Shown in pieces: positions 7,418 through 16,335 of a DNA stretch of 64,000 nt (its first letter is position 1; every line of letters starts with the position of its first letter). Source of the stretch: Roseococcus suduntuyensis (GTDB taxonomy: Bacteria; Pseudomonadota; Alphaproteobacteria; Acetobacterales; Acetobacteraceae); the NCBI RefSeq assembly GCF_014196305.1, contig NZ_JACIDJ010000001.1, positions 461,683 to 525,682 of the forward strand. Reading direction: 5' to 3'. The notes under the pieces are model-generated. The model worked only from the letters and a program-made list of their open reading frames with translations. It had not been told where the DNA came from and did no database searches. A program made the position numbers and the translations under genes.

Positions 7418-9439
7418 ATGCCCGTCGCCATCCCCTTCATCGCCGCCGCCGCAGGGGCGGCCGCCTCGGCCGTCATTGGCGGCGGCGTCCTGGGCGCCGT
7501 GGCGGCCGCCGGTGCCGCCCTGGTAGTGTCCGCCGTGGGCGCCGCCGTATTCCGCCCCAAGTCGCCCTCCGCCGCCCGTAGCGCCAACGTCACGCCAGGG
7601 ACGGACACCGGTCCCGGCTCCGGCTTCGATCCCCGCACGCCCGGCGCCGGCCGCACCCAGTCCTTCCGCCAGCCGATCACCGAGCACCAGATCGTCTTCG
7701 GCCGCTGCCGTACCTCCGGCCCCGTCGTGTTCCTGCATTCCGCCACCGACGACGAGGGCCGCGCTGATGGCTTCCTGCACGTCGTCGTGGTGCTGGCCGC
7801 CCATCGCGTGCGCGCCATCGGCGAGGTGTTTCTGAACGGCACCGCCTCCACCGACCCGAAGTTCTCCGGCCTGCTGCGCATCGACCGTGCGCTCGGCGAT
7901 CCCGGCCAGACCGCCAATGCCAATCTCGTGGCGGACACCGGTGGCCAATGGACCGCGGCCCATCGCGGCCAGGGGCGGGCCTATCTCGCCGTGCGCCTCA
8001 AGCTGCGGCCCGAGGCGTTTCCGTCCGGCGCGCCCAGCCTCTCCGCCATCGTCGAGGGGGCGGACACCATCCTCGACCCGCGCACCGGCGCTACCGGCTG
8101 GTCCGAAAATCCGGCGCTCTGCCTAGCCTGGTACCTGACCTCGCCCTTTGGGTGGCGCGCGGCCTGGGCCGACATCGACCTGCCGGCGCTGATGGCAGCG
8201 GCGAACATCTGCGACGAGATCATGGGCCGGCGCGATGGCACCGCGGAGCGGCGCTACACCGTGAACGGTGCCGTCACCCTGGGCGAGGGCAAGATCGCCA
8301 TCACCCGCAAGCTGGTCGCCGCCATGGCGGGCGCGCTCGTGGTCTCGGGCGGGCGCTTCTACATCCACGCGGGGGCGCCGGCGCTGCCGGCCGCCACACT
8401 CACCTCCGACGATCTGCGGGGCGACGTCACCATCGTCGGCTCGCGTCCGCGGCGGGATCTCTTCAACGGGGTACGCGCCGTCTATGTCGAGCCGGCCGCG
8501 GCCTGGCAGCCGACCGATGCACCGCCGCTGCTCGCCAGCAACTACGTCACCGAGGACGGCGGCGAGGCGATCTACCGGGACATGGAGTTCCCGCTCACCA
8601 CCTCGGCGGCCACCGTCCAGCGCCTGATGAAAATCGAGCTGGAGCGCAACCGGCGCCAGCGTGAGGTGGCGATGCAGGCCAACCTCTCGGCGCTGCGCCT
8701 GCGGCCCTGGGACGGGGTGACGGTGGCCCTGGAACGCCTGACCCCATTCCCAGCGCGCGTGACAGGCTGGGCGCTGGCGCCGGATGGCGGGGTGAACCTG
8801 CAACTGGCCGAGGAGGACCCAGCGGTCTGGGCATGGAACCCGGCGACGGACGAACGGGCGACAGGCCAGAACCCCTCGGTGGTGCTGCCGAACCCGGGCG
8901 TGATCGCGGCGCCGGCGACCATCCTGGTGGAGACGCCGCTCGGGACGACCTTCACGGCGATCGCTGTGTCATGGTCCGCCGTGGGCTCCGCCTATCTCGC
9001 CGGCTACGAGATCGAGTTCCGGCCGGCTTCGGTCGCCGTGTGGCAGGGGTACGCGGGTGGCTTCGGCGCCACCGCCGTCGCCATCCCCACGGCCGAGCCG
9101 ACCGCCTTTCGCGTACGGGCGCAGGCGCGCAGCGGCGCCGTGTCGGGCTGGCGCGAGGCGTTGGTGCCGGCTGCCGCGTCAGGGCTCGCCGCCACCGGCA
9201 TCGCTGGTGGCGTGCGCCTGTCGGGCGGCTTTCCCGCCGATGCCGTGCGGCTGCAGGTCTTCGAGGCCAGCAGCGCCAGCCTCGCCGCGGCGTCTAAGCT
9301 GGCCAGCGAGCCGACCGCACTCCCATGGGATCGCACCGGCCTCACCACCGGCCAAACCCGCTGGTACTGGCTGCGCAGCGTCTCGGCCGAGGGCAACGTC
9401 TCGGGCTTCGCCGGCCCGGTCACCGCCACAGCCCTCTGA
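7418..9439 (+). CDS. Tail tip / host specificity protein J-like
   Basis: This 673-residue protein is the presumed tail hub or receptor-facing tip. The first 50 residues are an Ala/Gly/Val-rich hydrophobic run, as is common at the N-terminus of gpJ-type proteins. Residues 70-450 include the conserved pattern QPITEHQIVFGRCRTSGPV and a central NPALCLAWYLTSPFGWR block typical of phage tail proteins. From about residue 490 the sequence becomes fibronectin-III-like (alternating Ser/Val/Ala strands), ending WYWLRSVSAEGNVSGFAGPV. It lies directly before the fibre gene. Host range cannot be deduced from it. Confidence 0.82.
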   Translation: MPVAIPFIAAAAGAAASAVIGGGVLGAVAAAGAALVVSAVGAAVFRPKSPSAARSANVTPGTDTGPGSGFDPRTPGAGRTQSFRQPITEHQIVFGRCRTSGPVVFLHSATDDEGRADGFLHVVVVLAAHRVRAIGEVFLNGTASTDPKFSGLLRIDRALGDPGQTANANLVADTGGQWTAAHRGQGRAYLAVRLKLRPEAFPSGAPSLSAIVEGADTILDPRTGATGWSENPALCLAWYLTSPFGWRAAWADIDLPALMAAANICDEIMGRRDGTAERRYTVNGAVTLGEGKIAITRKLVAAMAGALVVSGGRFYIHAGAPALPAATLTSDDLRGDVTIVGSRPRRDLFNGVRAVYVEPAAAWQPTDAPPLLASNYVTEDGGEAIYRDMEFPLTTSAATVQRLMKIELERNRRQREVAMQANLSALRLRPWDGVTVALERLTPFPARVTGWALAPDGGVNLQLAEEDPAVWAWNPATDERATGQNPSVVLPNPGVIAAPATILVETPLGTTFTAIAVSWSAVGSAYLAGYEIEFRPASVAVWQGYAGGFGATAVAIPTAEPTAFRVRAQARSGAVSGWREALVPAAASGLAATGIAGGVRLSGGFPADAVRLQVFEASSASLAAASKLASEPTALPWDRTGLTTGQTRWYWLRSVSAEGNVSGFAGPVTATAL

Positions 9440-9451
9440 TCGGAGAACGCC

Positions 9452-11293
9452 ATGCCGGCCCGCATCGACGACCTGCTGGTCCTCAACGCCAACCTCAACA
9501 AGACCGACTTCGCCAAATACCTCCGTGATCGGGAGGCCGTGCTGCCGAACGACTTTGGCGGGCTCGGCGATGGCGTGGCCGATGATCGCACCTCCATCCA
9601 GGCGGCCTTCGATCGCGCCGGCGCGGACCAGAAATTCGCGATGATTCCGCCCGGCACCTGGAACGTCTCCGGCACCGTGACCCTGCCGGGTGGTGCCCGC
9701 GGGCTGATCATGCAGGGCACCATTCGCTACACCGGCACCGCGCCCACCTCCGTGCTGGTGCTGGGCGACGGCGGGACCATCCGCAACGCGGAAAAGCTCT
9801 ACACCGGGCTGAACGTCATCCGGCAGACGATCTCCGACTGGTCGTCCGAGGCCGATATCGGCATCACCGTGCGCAACGTGGATGCGAGCCAGATCGAGCT
9901 GCGCCGCGTGGAAGGCTTCACCATCGGCATGCGCACGCTGGGCGACGGCCGTGGCGTGGAGGACAGCACCTTCACGCTGGGGCGTATCGTCAACAACCGC
10001 ATCGGCCTCGACATTTGGTGCGCGACGGCGACGGCCTGGAACACCTCGATCCGCTACTACGGTGGGCACTTCGCCCAGGCGACGGGGGTGAACGCCGCAA
10101 TGGATCGCTTCGGTGTGCGCTTCGGCAATGAGGCGGGCGCCTATTCCAACCACAACCGCCACGTCTTCGACGCGCCGAACTTCGAGCTGCGCCAGGCCGG
10201 TAGCAACATCGCCATCCCCTTCCTGAACCAGACCTCGGGCAGTGCGATCATCGCGCGCAACATGCGCATGGAGGCGTGTTCGCCGCTCGCCGCTCGGCAC
10301 ACGGCCGGAGCACAGGATTGCGAGTACGACATCGCCTGGACCAACACCTACCTGGTCGGCATCGACTACACGGCGACGGCGAACCGCTGCGGCAATGCGG
10401 TGATTAACCGGCACCGCGCGCCGGCGTCGCGGTTTCAGCGCTTTCTCGCCGGCGTGCCGAACACCCGCGCGGCGACGTTCCGGCAGTCGGCGACCGAAGT
10501 GGGCGTCGAGGGGCTGATCACCATCGCCACCTCGACCACCACCGCGACCTTCATGGCGGATTTCTGCTTCAACGGGCTGACCGACCTGACGCCGACCGAT
10601 CGGGCCATCACGCTGGCGGCAAACCGTGGGCTGGGGTGGATGCTCGACACCTCCCAGGCGAAGGAGTTCGCCCTGGCGCATTGGCTGACAAGCGGCGCCT
10701 CGGGCGGGCGGCTGTTCGTGCGCGTGTTCGATGGGGCGGGGAATGTCCGCGAGGACATCGCGGGCGACGTGCTGGCCTCGATCACCACGATGCAGTGGAA
10801 CGGGCCGGCTAAGGGCTGGAATGCCGGTGCGCCGATGGACGACGCCAACTTCAATCGGCGGCAGACCATCCGTGTCGGCGCGTCCGTGGCCTACGCGCAG
10901 GTGGGCGTGATCGGCTTCGATGGGCCCATCGACCTGCAATCGCTGCGGCTCTACGGGCTACCGGAGGCCGCGCCCGCGGTGCTGAATGGCACCCCGCTGC
11001 TGACGGGAGCGCTGTTCGGCTCGGGCCGGCGGGAATTCGCAGCGGAGGTGTCCTGGGACCTGCCGAGCCTCGCGCCCGGGGCGACATCGCTGCTCGACGT
11101 CACGGTGAACGGGGCACGAGCGGGCGACCTGGCGCAAGCATCGCTGGTGTCGTCGACGCGCTTCATCGAGCTCGACGCGGCGGTGTGGTCGAACAACACG
11201 GTGCGGGTCATGGCACGGAACATCTCCGCGGCGACGTTCGATCTGGCGGCGGCGACGCTGTCGGTGACAGTGGCGAAGCGGCGAGTGCCGTGA
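9452..11293 (+). CDS. Tail fibre/spike with pectate-lyase-like beta-helix
   Basis: This 613-residue protein has a good ribosome-binding site (GGAG, 6 bases before ATG). Residues 30-60 hold the classic pectate-lyase-3 entry motif (DFGGLGDGVADDRTSIQAAF), followed by about 300 residues of beta-helix-like repeats rich in N, G, I and V, with R-N and N-N turns. The C-terminal 130 residues are a separate beta domain. Such proteins are receptor-binding spikes and often depolymerise capsule or exopolysaccharide. I cannot place active-site acids by eye, so lyase or hydrolase activity is unproven. The last 102 bases have a diverged second copy at 12749-12850. Confidence 0.82.
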   Translation: MPARIDDLLVLNANLNKTDFAKYLRDREAVLPNDFGGLGDGVADDRTSIQAAFDRAGADQKFAMIPPGTWNVSGTVTLPGGARGLIMQGTIRYTGTAPTSVLVLGDGGTIRNAEKLYTGLNVIRQTISDWSSEADIGITVRNVDASQIELRRVEGFTIGMRTLGDGRGVEDSTFTLGRIVNNRIGLDIWCATATAWNTSIRYYGGHFAQATGVNAAMDRFGVRFGNEAGAYSNHNRHVFDAPNFELRQAGSNIAIPFLNQTSGSAIIARNMRMEACSPLAARHTAGAQDCEYDIAWTNTYLVGIDYTATANRCGNAVINRHRAPASRFQRFLAGVPNTRAATFRQSATEVGVEGLITIATSTTTATFMADFCFNGLTDLTPTDRAITLAANRGLGWMLDTSQAKEFALAHWLTSGASGGRLFVRVFDGAGNVREDIAGDVLASITTMQWNGPAKGWNAGAPMDDANFNRRQTIRVGASVAYAQVGVIGFDGPIDLQSLRLYGLPEAAPAVLNGTPLLTGALFGSGRREFAAEVSWDLPSLAPGATSLLDVTVNGARAGDLAQASLVSSTRFIELDAAVWSNNTVRVMARNISAATFDLAAATLSVTVAKRRVP

Positions 11294-11317
11294 TCCTGGG
11301 GCGTGCCATCCCCTCCC

Positions 11318-12451
11318 TCATGACGCCGCACGGCCTGGCACGGCGATCCGCTGCAACACCTCCGCGGCGGCGCGAGAGGCGGCATCCATCGCGCCCGCCA
11401 GGTAGCCCGGGTCGCTCGCGCTGGTCTCACTCCCAGCGAGCGACAGGCGATCGCGCCATGCGCCGCTCACCCAGGGCCCGCGCTGCGGCACGGGATGGGC
11501 CCCGCCGCGCCGGTCATCCGCGGTCGCGGTGAAGACCTCGGCAGTCCAGTCCGTCAGCAGCGTCGCCGCAGGGCGTCCGGCCTCATCGCCGAACAGCCGT
11601 ACAAGTTGATCAAGGCAGGCGCGGGTGAGCAGCGCCGTGCCCGCAGCCTGACGCCGATCTGCGTCGATGCCGAGAAAGCCGAACAGCGCCGCCGCGCCTG
11701 AAGCGGTTGTCGCGTCATGGATCTCGCCCATCGGGCCGACGGCGCTCTGCGCCGTGCCAGACAGGCCGGCCGGACGCCAGAAGGGGCTGTCATAGATCGC
11801 GACGAACTTCGCGTGCGGCGCCATCCAGGTCGGCGTGTCGCGCCAGCGCAGTCGGATGGCAGGATCGATTGCCGGCTCGAAGGCGATGCTCGCCTCGAGC
11901 AACCTCGGCGGCAGCGCGGCAATCACCTGTGCTGCGAGGACGCTGTCACTCTCGCCGTCAGCCTGGGCGAGCGTCAGTCGGACATGGTCACCCTCCAGGG
12001 CGATCCGCGTGACCCACGAGGTGAGTTGGATGGAGCCCTCTGGCAGGCCGCCGGCCAGCGCGCGCACCAGCGCCCCTGTGCCGCCCACAAGTCGCATGGA
12101 GCGGGGCTCCTGCCGTATACCGGGGAAGCGCTGCGGCGGGCGGTTCGGCTGGCGTTCGACGAGAACGTCACCTTCATCGTGTTGCGGGAACGCGGCAAGG
12201 CCAAGTTGCGCCAACGCGGCCGCCATGGCCGGGTGCATGCCGGGCCAAAACCAGGACGGGCCAAGGTCGAAACCGTCCTCCGCGGGGCGTCCTGCTGCAT
12301 CGGTTGAAAGGATGCGGCCGCCAAGCCGCTCGCGCGCCTCGAAGATGCAGAAGGCAATGCCCGCTTCGTGCAGCAGCCGCGCGGCCTGAAGCCCGGCGAG
12401 GCCACCACCGATGATGGCGACGGGCAGGATCCGGGTGCTTGCGGCGTCCAT
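11318..12451 (-). CDS. Flavin-containing amine oxidase (FAD-dependent)
   Basis: This 377-residue protein has an FAD-binding Rossmann motif right at the start (VAIIGGGLAGLQAARLLHEA, ending EARERLGGRI), the GG doublet region SMRLVGGTGALVRAL near residue 120, and the C-terminal flavin-closing block (GSETSASDPGYLAGAMDAAS). This order is that of the monoamine oxidase family. The substrate is unknown. The ATG at 12451 follows an AGGGG-type ribosome-binding site, which is why I prefer it to the upstream start at 12529. The gene is antisense to the phage tail genes and lies between the fibre gene and a second fibre 3' fragment, so it looks like cargo carried by the phage or inserted into it. It ends 25 bases from the fibre stop. 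Confidence 0.85.
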   Translation of the reverse strand: MDAASTRILPVAIIGGGLAGLQAARLLHEAGIAFCIFEARERLGGRILSTDAAGRPAEDGFDLGPSWFWPGMHPAMAAALAQLGLAAFPQHDEGDVLVERQPNRPPQRFPGIRQEPRSMRLVGGTGALVRALAGGLPEGSIQLTSWVTRIALEGDHVRLTLAQADGESDSVLAAQVIAALPPRLLEASIAFEPAIDPAIRLRWRDTPTWMAPHAKFVAIYDSPFWRPAGLSGTAQSAVGPMGEIHDATTASGAAALFGFLGIDADRRQAAGTALLTRACLDQLVRLFGDEAGRPAATLLTDWTAEVFTATADDRRGGAHPVPQRGPWVSGAWRDRLSLAGSETSASDPGYLAGAMDAASRAAAEVLQRIAVPGRAAS

Positions 12452-12452
12452 C

Positions 12453-12608
12453 TCAGCCCCTGACGCCGGCGCAGCGCGCCACAAGTGTCCCGGGTGCCAC
12501 GCAGGCATCGTCATCACGGATGCAGGCATCTGCCATCAGGCGGCAGACGAGGCCACGGCCGCGCCTGAACCAATCCTGGCGGATTGCTCGATTCTTGTGC
12601 TTCGCCAT
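12453..12608 (-). CDS. Possible 51-residue Arg/Cys-rich small protein
   Basis: A small frame with ATG at 12608 ends in TGA one base before the amine oxidase start, suggesting translational coupling. It begins M-A-K-H-K-N-R-A-I-R and has three cysteines in its second half. I do not recognise it. The ribosome-binding site is weak and the length is near the chance level for this composition, so it may not be real. Confidence 0.3.
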   Translation of the reverse strand: MAKHKNRAIRQDWFRRGRGLVCRLMADACIRDDDACVAPGTLVARCAGVRG

Positions 12609-12748
12609 GGCGTTCAGGGTCTGGATATTTCGGGACTATGGCAAGCGTCGTCCTGGCCGCATCCAGCAGCAGCTGCGCAGCCAGTAGTGGCTCTGCTTCG
12701 CCTGGTCCACTCGCCACGCTTCGTCGGTCTGGCGTGATGCCCATAGCC

Positions 12749-12850
12749 AACAACACCATGCGCCCGGTCGCGCGGAACATCTTCGCGGCGACGTTCGATG
12801 TGGCGGCCGCGACATTGTCGGTTGGCGTTGCGAAGCACCGGCTTCCCTAG
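12749..12850 (+). pseudogene. Remnant of a second tail-fibre 3' end
   Basis: These 102 bases align without gaps to the last 102 bases of the fibre gene (11192-11293), including the stop codon; by my count about 75 of 102 positions match. The encoded ends are parallel: NNTVRVMARNISAATFDLAA in the fibre and NNTMRPVARNIFAATFDVAA here. Similarity fades upstream, so only the tail end of a second fibre gene survives. It probably marks the far side of the amine oxidase cargo. Confidence 0.75.
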
Positions 12851-13110
12851 GGCAGGCGACAGAGCGACGACGGGTTCTGGTGCCCGCAGACTGAGGGAAA
12901 ACCGGGTAACCCGATTGGAAAGTGTGGCCTCCACCGTCGCCTGGCGACGGCTTCGGTTGGCTTGCATCAGGAGCTCAACCGCCGGGCGCATTACATCTTC
13001 AATGATGACCGTCTGTTTGCCGGCCTCGTGCGTTGAACTGAAGCAAGGACGTCGCCAACCGACCGGGGAAGCGAACGGCTTCGCCCGGAAGCATTCGCAA
13101 CGAGGTCACC
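12851..13110. other. Intergenic, right border of phage-derived region
   Basis: I see no gene I would support. A short open stretch reading L-H-Q-E-L-N-R-R-A-H-Y-I-F-N ends in a stop near 13036 and could be the end of a lost gene. The cupin promoter should lie in the last 100 bases. Confidence 0.35.
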
Positions 13111-13575
13111 ATGACGATCAAGGACACTGGTCCGAAGCCGCAATCCTTCGACATCGAGACCGCGACCAAGGAAAATCGGGATTATCGTTCCGTTGCATGG
13201 AGCGGGCGCTATCTGCAGGTGACGCTGATGTCGATCCCGGTTGGCGGCGATATCGGTCTTGAAGCGCATCCGGAGACGGATCAGTTCCTCCGCCTCGATG
13301 CTGGCCATGGCCGCGTTCGGATGGGGCCGGCGAAGGACGACATGCCCTTCGAGCAGGATGTATCGGACGGCTGGTGTGTCCTCGTTCCTGCCGGAACCTG
13401 GCACAACATTACCAACATCGGGGCAACACCGATGCAGGTCTACGCGATCTACGCGCCCGCCCATCACAAGCCGGGCAAGGTACAGGCCACATCGGCGGCG
13501 GCCGAAGCGGACCAGGATGACGAACCGGCCGACTGGTCAGTGCAGAGCGACACTGTGCTCGACAAACATGGGTGA
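13111..13575 (+). CDS. Cupin domain protein
   Basis: This 154-residue protein folds around one cupin barrel. The second cupin motif is clear (PAGTWHNITN, near residue 95). The first motif is incomplete: EAHPETDQFL gives one His and a Glu where many cupins have HxH. It ends in an acidic, Ala-rich tail. Single-domain cupins with this mannose-6-phosphate-isomerase-like pattern occur across proteobacteria, usually without a known substrate. It is the first gene of a same-strand group with an MDR reductase and a DJ-1/PfpI protein, which suggests a stress or detoxification setting. Confidence 0.8.
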   Translation: MTIKDTGPKPQSFDIETATKENRDYRSVAWSGRYLQVTLMSIPVGGDIGLEAHPETDQFLRLDAGHGRVRMGPAKDDMPFEQDVSDGWCVLVPAGTWHNITNIGATPMQVYAIYAPAHHKPGKVQATSAAAEADQDDEPADWSVQSDTVLDKHG

Positions 13576-13703
13576 AGGATTCTCAGCCACGGCCAGCCCT
13601 GGAAGGCGGCTGCTCCGCAGCCGGCGCCGATCGCGGGCCTCATAGTCGGCCACTCGGCGGGTGCCCATGCCTGATCCTTCACGCTTACGAGAGGACTAAC
13701 CCG

Positions 13704-14735
13704 ATGGCGCAATCGAAAACACAAAACCGAAAGTTCGTTTTGGCGGAGCGCCCCAAGGGTCAGCCAGACGACAACACCCTTCGGCTTCAAACAGAGGAGA
13801 TACCGGCACCCGGCAAGGGCCAGATGCTGCTGCGCAACGAGTATCTCTCGCTGGACCCCTACATGCGGGGCCGGATGAGCGATGCACCGTCCTATGCTGC
13901 CCCTGTCGAGATCGGCGCGGTTATGGTCGGCGGAACCATCGCGCAAGTCGTGTCATCCGACGTGGCGGGCTTTGGCTTAGGCGACTGGGTGCAGGCGTTC
14001 GGCGGTTGGCAGGACTATGCGCTGTCCGACGGCGCCGGCGTGATCAATATGGGCACCTCGCCTGAAAATCCGTCCTGGGCCTTGGGTGTGCTGGGGATGC
14101 CGGGCCTGACCGGCTGGGCGGGCCTGACTCAGATCGGCCAGCCAAAAAAAGGCGAAACGCTGGTCGTCGCCGGAGCCAGCGGTCCGGTCGGCGCCACGGT
14201 GGGTCAAATTGGCAAGATCCTCGGGCTTCATGTCGTTGGGATAGCGGGTGGAGCGAGGAAATGCGCCCATGTGGTTGAAGCTCTGGGGTTCGATGTCTGC
14301 GTGGATCACAAGGCAGCGGGGTTCCCAAGCGCGCTGAAAGCGGCGGTTCCCGAGGGGATCGACATCTATTTCGAGAATGTCGGCGGCGCGGTTTTCGATG
14401 CGGTGCTTCCGCTGCTGAATCCGAAAGCCCGCATCCCGGTTTGCGGCCTAATCTCGCAATACAACGCCACCGCGCTGCCAGACGGCCCGGACCGGATGAA
14501 CCTGCTGCTTGGGATGATCCTTCGCAAGCGGATGACGATGCGCGGCTTCATCGTCTTCGATGACTTCGGCCACCTTTACCCCGAATTTGCCCGGCAGATG
14601 GGCGAGTGGGTGAGGGACGGAAAAGTCCAATACCGCGAGGAAATGATCGACGGCCTGGAGCGCGCCCCGGCGGCCTTCGCCGGATTGTTGCGAGGCGAGG
14701 CGTTCGGCAAGCGCGTCGTCAAGCTGGCCGTCTGA
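13704..14735 (+). CDS. NADP-dependent MDR oxidoreductase (CurA-like)
   Basis: This 343-residue protein belongs to the zinc-free medium-chain reductase group that includes curcumin/dihydrocurcumin reductase and leukotriene B4 dehydrogenases, which reduce activated C=C bonds with NADPH. Diagnostic features are the early substrate loop LSLDPYMRGRM, the nucleotide-binding run VVAGASGPVGATVGQIGK (about residues 150-170), and FENVGGAVFDAVLPLL near residue 220. The length is normal. The ATG at 13704 starts the conserved part; the frame is open further upstream but reads as low-quality sequence. It is 30 bases upstream of the DJ-1/PfpI gene and probably co-transcribed with it. Confidence 0.88.
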   Translation: MAQSKTQNRKFVLAERPKGQPDDNTLRLQTEEIPAPGKGQMLLRNEYLSLDPYMRGRMSDAPSYAAPVEIGAVMVGGTIAQVVSSDVAGFGLGDWVQAFGGWQDYALSDGAGVINMGTSPENPSWALGVLGMPGLTGWAGLTQIGQPKKGETLVVAGASGPVGATVGQIGKILGLHVVGIAGGARKCAHVVEALGFDVCVDHKAAGFPSALKAAVPEGIDIYFENVGGAVFDAVLPLLNPKARIPVCGLISQYNATALPDGPDRMNLLLGMILRKRMTMRGFIVFDDFGHLYPEFARQMGEWVRDGKVQYREEMIDGLERAPAAFAGLLRGEAFGKRVVKLAV

Positions 14736-14765
14736 AACACCGACAAATCGAAAGGCTTAACGCCC

Positions 14766-15440
14766 ATGAACATTCTGATGGTTCTCACATCACACGATAA
14801 ACTCGGCGATACGGGCAAGAAGACGGGCTTCTGGCTCGAGGAGTTCGCCGCGCCGTACTACGTGTTCAAGGACGCAGGCGCGCAGGTGACGCTTGCCTCG
14901 CCCAAGGGCGGCCAGCCGCCGTTGGACCCCAGCAGCGACGCCGACGATGCGCAGACCGAGGCGACAAAACGCTTCAAGGGCGACAAGGCGGCCCAAAGCG
15001 AACTCGCACACACGGCCGTTCTTTCCACGGTGTCGGCGGATGGGTTCGATGCGACTTTCTATCCCGGCGGCCACGGCCCACTGTGGGATCTTTCCGAGGA
15101 TGCCAACAGCATCAAGCTGATCGAAACCTTCGCCGCCACCAACCGCCCGATCGGGGCGGTCTGCCACGCCCCGGCCGTGTTCAAGCACCCCAAGGGTGCC
15201 AACGGCGAACCCCTGGTCTCGGGCAAAACAGTGACCGGATTTACCAATACCGAGGAGGAGGGAGTCGGCTTGACGAAGGTGGTCCCCTTCTTGGTCGAAG
15301 ATATGCTGAAAGCCAACGGCGGCGCTTACAAAAAGGGCTCCGACTGGGCGTCTTTCGTGGTGACAGATGGCAAGCTGGTCACCGGCCAGAATCCGGCCTC
15401 GTCCGAAGAGGCTGCGCGCAAATTGCTGGGCCTGCTTTGA
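14766..15440 (+). CDS. DJ-1/PfpI family protein (Hsp31-like)
   Basis: This 224-residue protein has the class I glutamine amidotransferase-like fold of the DJ-1/PfpI superfamily. The nucleophile elbow is at Cys133 (GAVCHAPAVF), preceded by the glycine-rich FYPGGHGPLWDL and the long insert of the Hsp31/HchA-like subgroup (KKTGFWLEEFAAPYYVF near the start). Related proteins act as holding chaperones, glyoxalases or deglycases; which applies here cannot be told. It follows the MDR reductase closely and a hairpin with a T run lies just after its stop, so it probably ends the transcript. Confidence 0.88.
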   Translation: MNILMVLTSHDKLGDTGKKTGFWLEEFAAPYYVFKDAGAQVTLASPKGGQPPLDPSSDADDAQTEATKRFKGDKAAQSELAHTAVLSTVSADGFDATFYPGGHGPLWDLSEDANSIKLIETFAATNRPIGAVCHAPAVFKHPKGANGEPLVSGKTVTGFTNTEEEGVGLTKVVPFLVEDMLKANGGAYKKGSDWASFVVTDGKLVTGQNPASSEEAARKLLGLL

Positions 15441-15450
15441 TGTGCACGGT

Positions 15451-15474
15451 CGCGGCCGCCACTGTGCGGCCGCG
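15451..15474 (+). terminator. Rho-independent-type terminator
   Basis: A perfect 9-bp stem (CGCGGCCGC / GCGGCCGCG) with a 6-base loop starts 11 bases after the DJ-1/PfpI stop; a run of five T lies 11 bases beyond it. The distance to the T run is longer than ideal. Confidence 0.6.
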
Positions 15475-15698
15475 TTCACCCCAGATTTTTAATCCGCCAG
15501 CGAATTGCTGAGGGTCAGCTCTCAACCCAGAGCGAGTTCAAGCGTTCTCGATAGCGAGACACCTTCCTGCATTAAATTGGCGGAATCCACACCCGAAGCG
15601 CAAGCCCACGCCGAACCAGCGGTGGCATCGCGTCGACGCTCACGCCGGCCCCATCCTGCACAGCTTCTGCCGCTGCACCCCGACGCAAAGGAAACCCC

Positions 15699-16327
15699 GT
15701 GCGATACACCAGCGGCAACTACGAAGCCTTCGTCCGCCCGCGCAAGCCCGCTGGCGTTGAGAACAAGACGGCCTGGTTTGTCGGATCGGGCCTGGCGGCA
15801 CTGGCGGGTGCGGCGTTCCTCATCCGCGACGGGCAGATGCCGGGCAACCGGATCACCATCCTGGAGCAGCAACAGCTACCAGGCGGCGCGCTGGACGGCA
15901 TCAAGGAGCCGGACAAGGGCTTCATCATCCGCGGCGGCCGCGAGATGGAGGAGCACTTCGAATGCCTGTGGGACCTCTACCGTTCGATCCCGTCGCTCGA
16001 GGTCGAGGGGGCCAGTGTGCTTGATGAGTTCTATTGGCTCGACAAGGACGATCCGAACTCCTCTTTGCAGCGCGCGACGGTAAATTGCGGTCAGAATGCG
16101 CATACCGACGGTCTGTTCACGCTGAGCGAGCAGGCGCAGAAGGAGATCATCAAGTTCTTCCTCGCCACCCGCCAGGACATGGAAAACAAGCGGATTACCG
16201 AGGTATTCGGGGAAGAATTTCTGAGCAGCAATTTCTGGCTCTATTGGCGCACGATGTTTGCCTTTCAGGATTGGCACTCGGCGTTGGAGATGAAACTATA
16301 CCTGCACCGTTTCATCCGCCAGTTTCG
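15699..16327 (+). pseudogene. Oleate hydratase, N-terminal fragment (truncated)
   Basis: The first 205 or so residues match oleate hydratase (myosin-cross-reactive antigen family, FAD-dependent hydration of oleate to 10-hydroxystearate): start [14 protein letters not shown] motif [38 protein letters not shown], and [20 protein letters not shown]. Homology stops right after LYLHRFIRQ, near 16325. Intact members have about 550-650 residues, so roughly two thirds, including most of the catalytic and substrate domains, is gone. The frame remains open to 16586 but reads as unrelated sequence. A near-direct repeat (TTCGCTCTGG) occurs twice at the break. Confidence 0.82.
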
Positions 16328-16335
16328 CTCTGGTT

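Noticed and set aside
12851-13110. Insertion sequence remnant next to the phage region
   Set aside because: A short open stretch and weak similarity to sequence near 16690 were noticed, but there are no inverted ends or transposase motifs.
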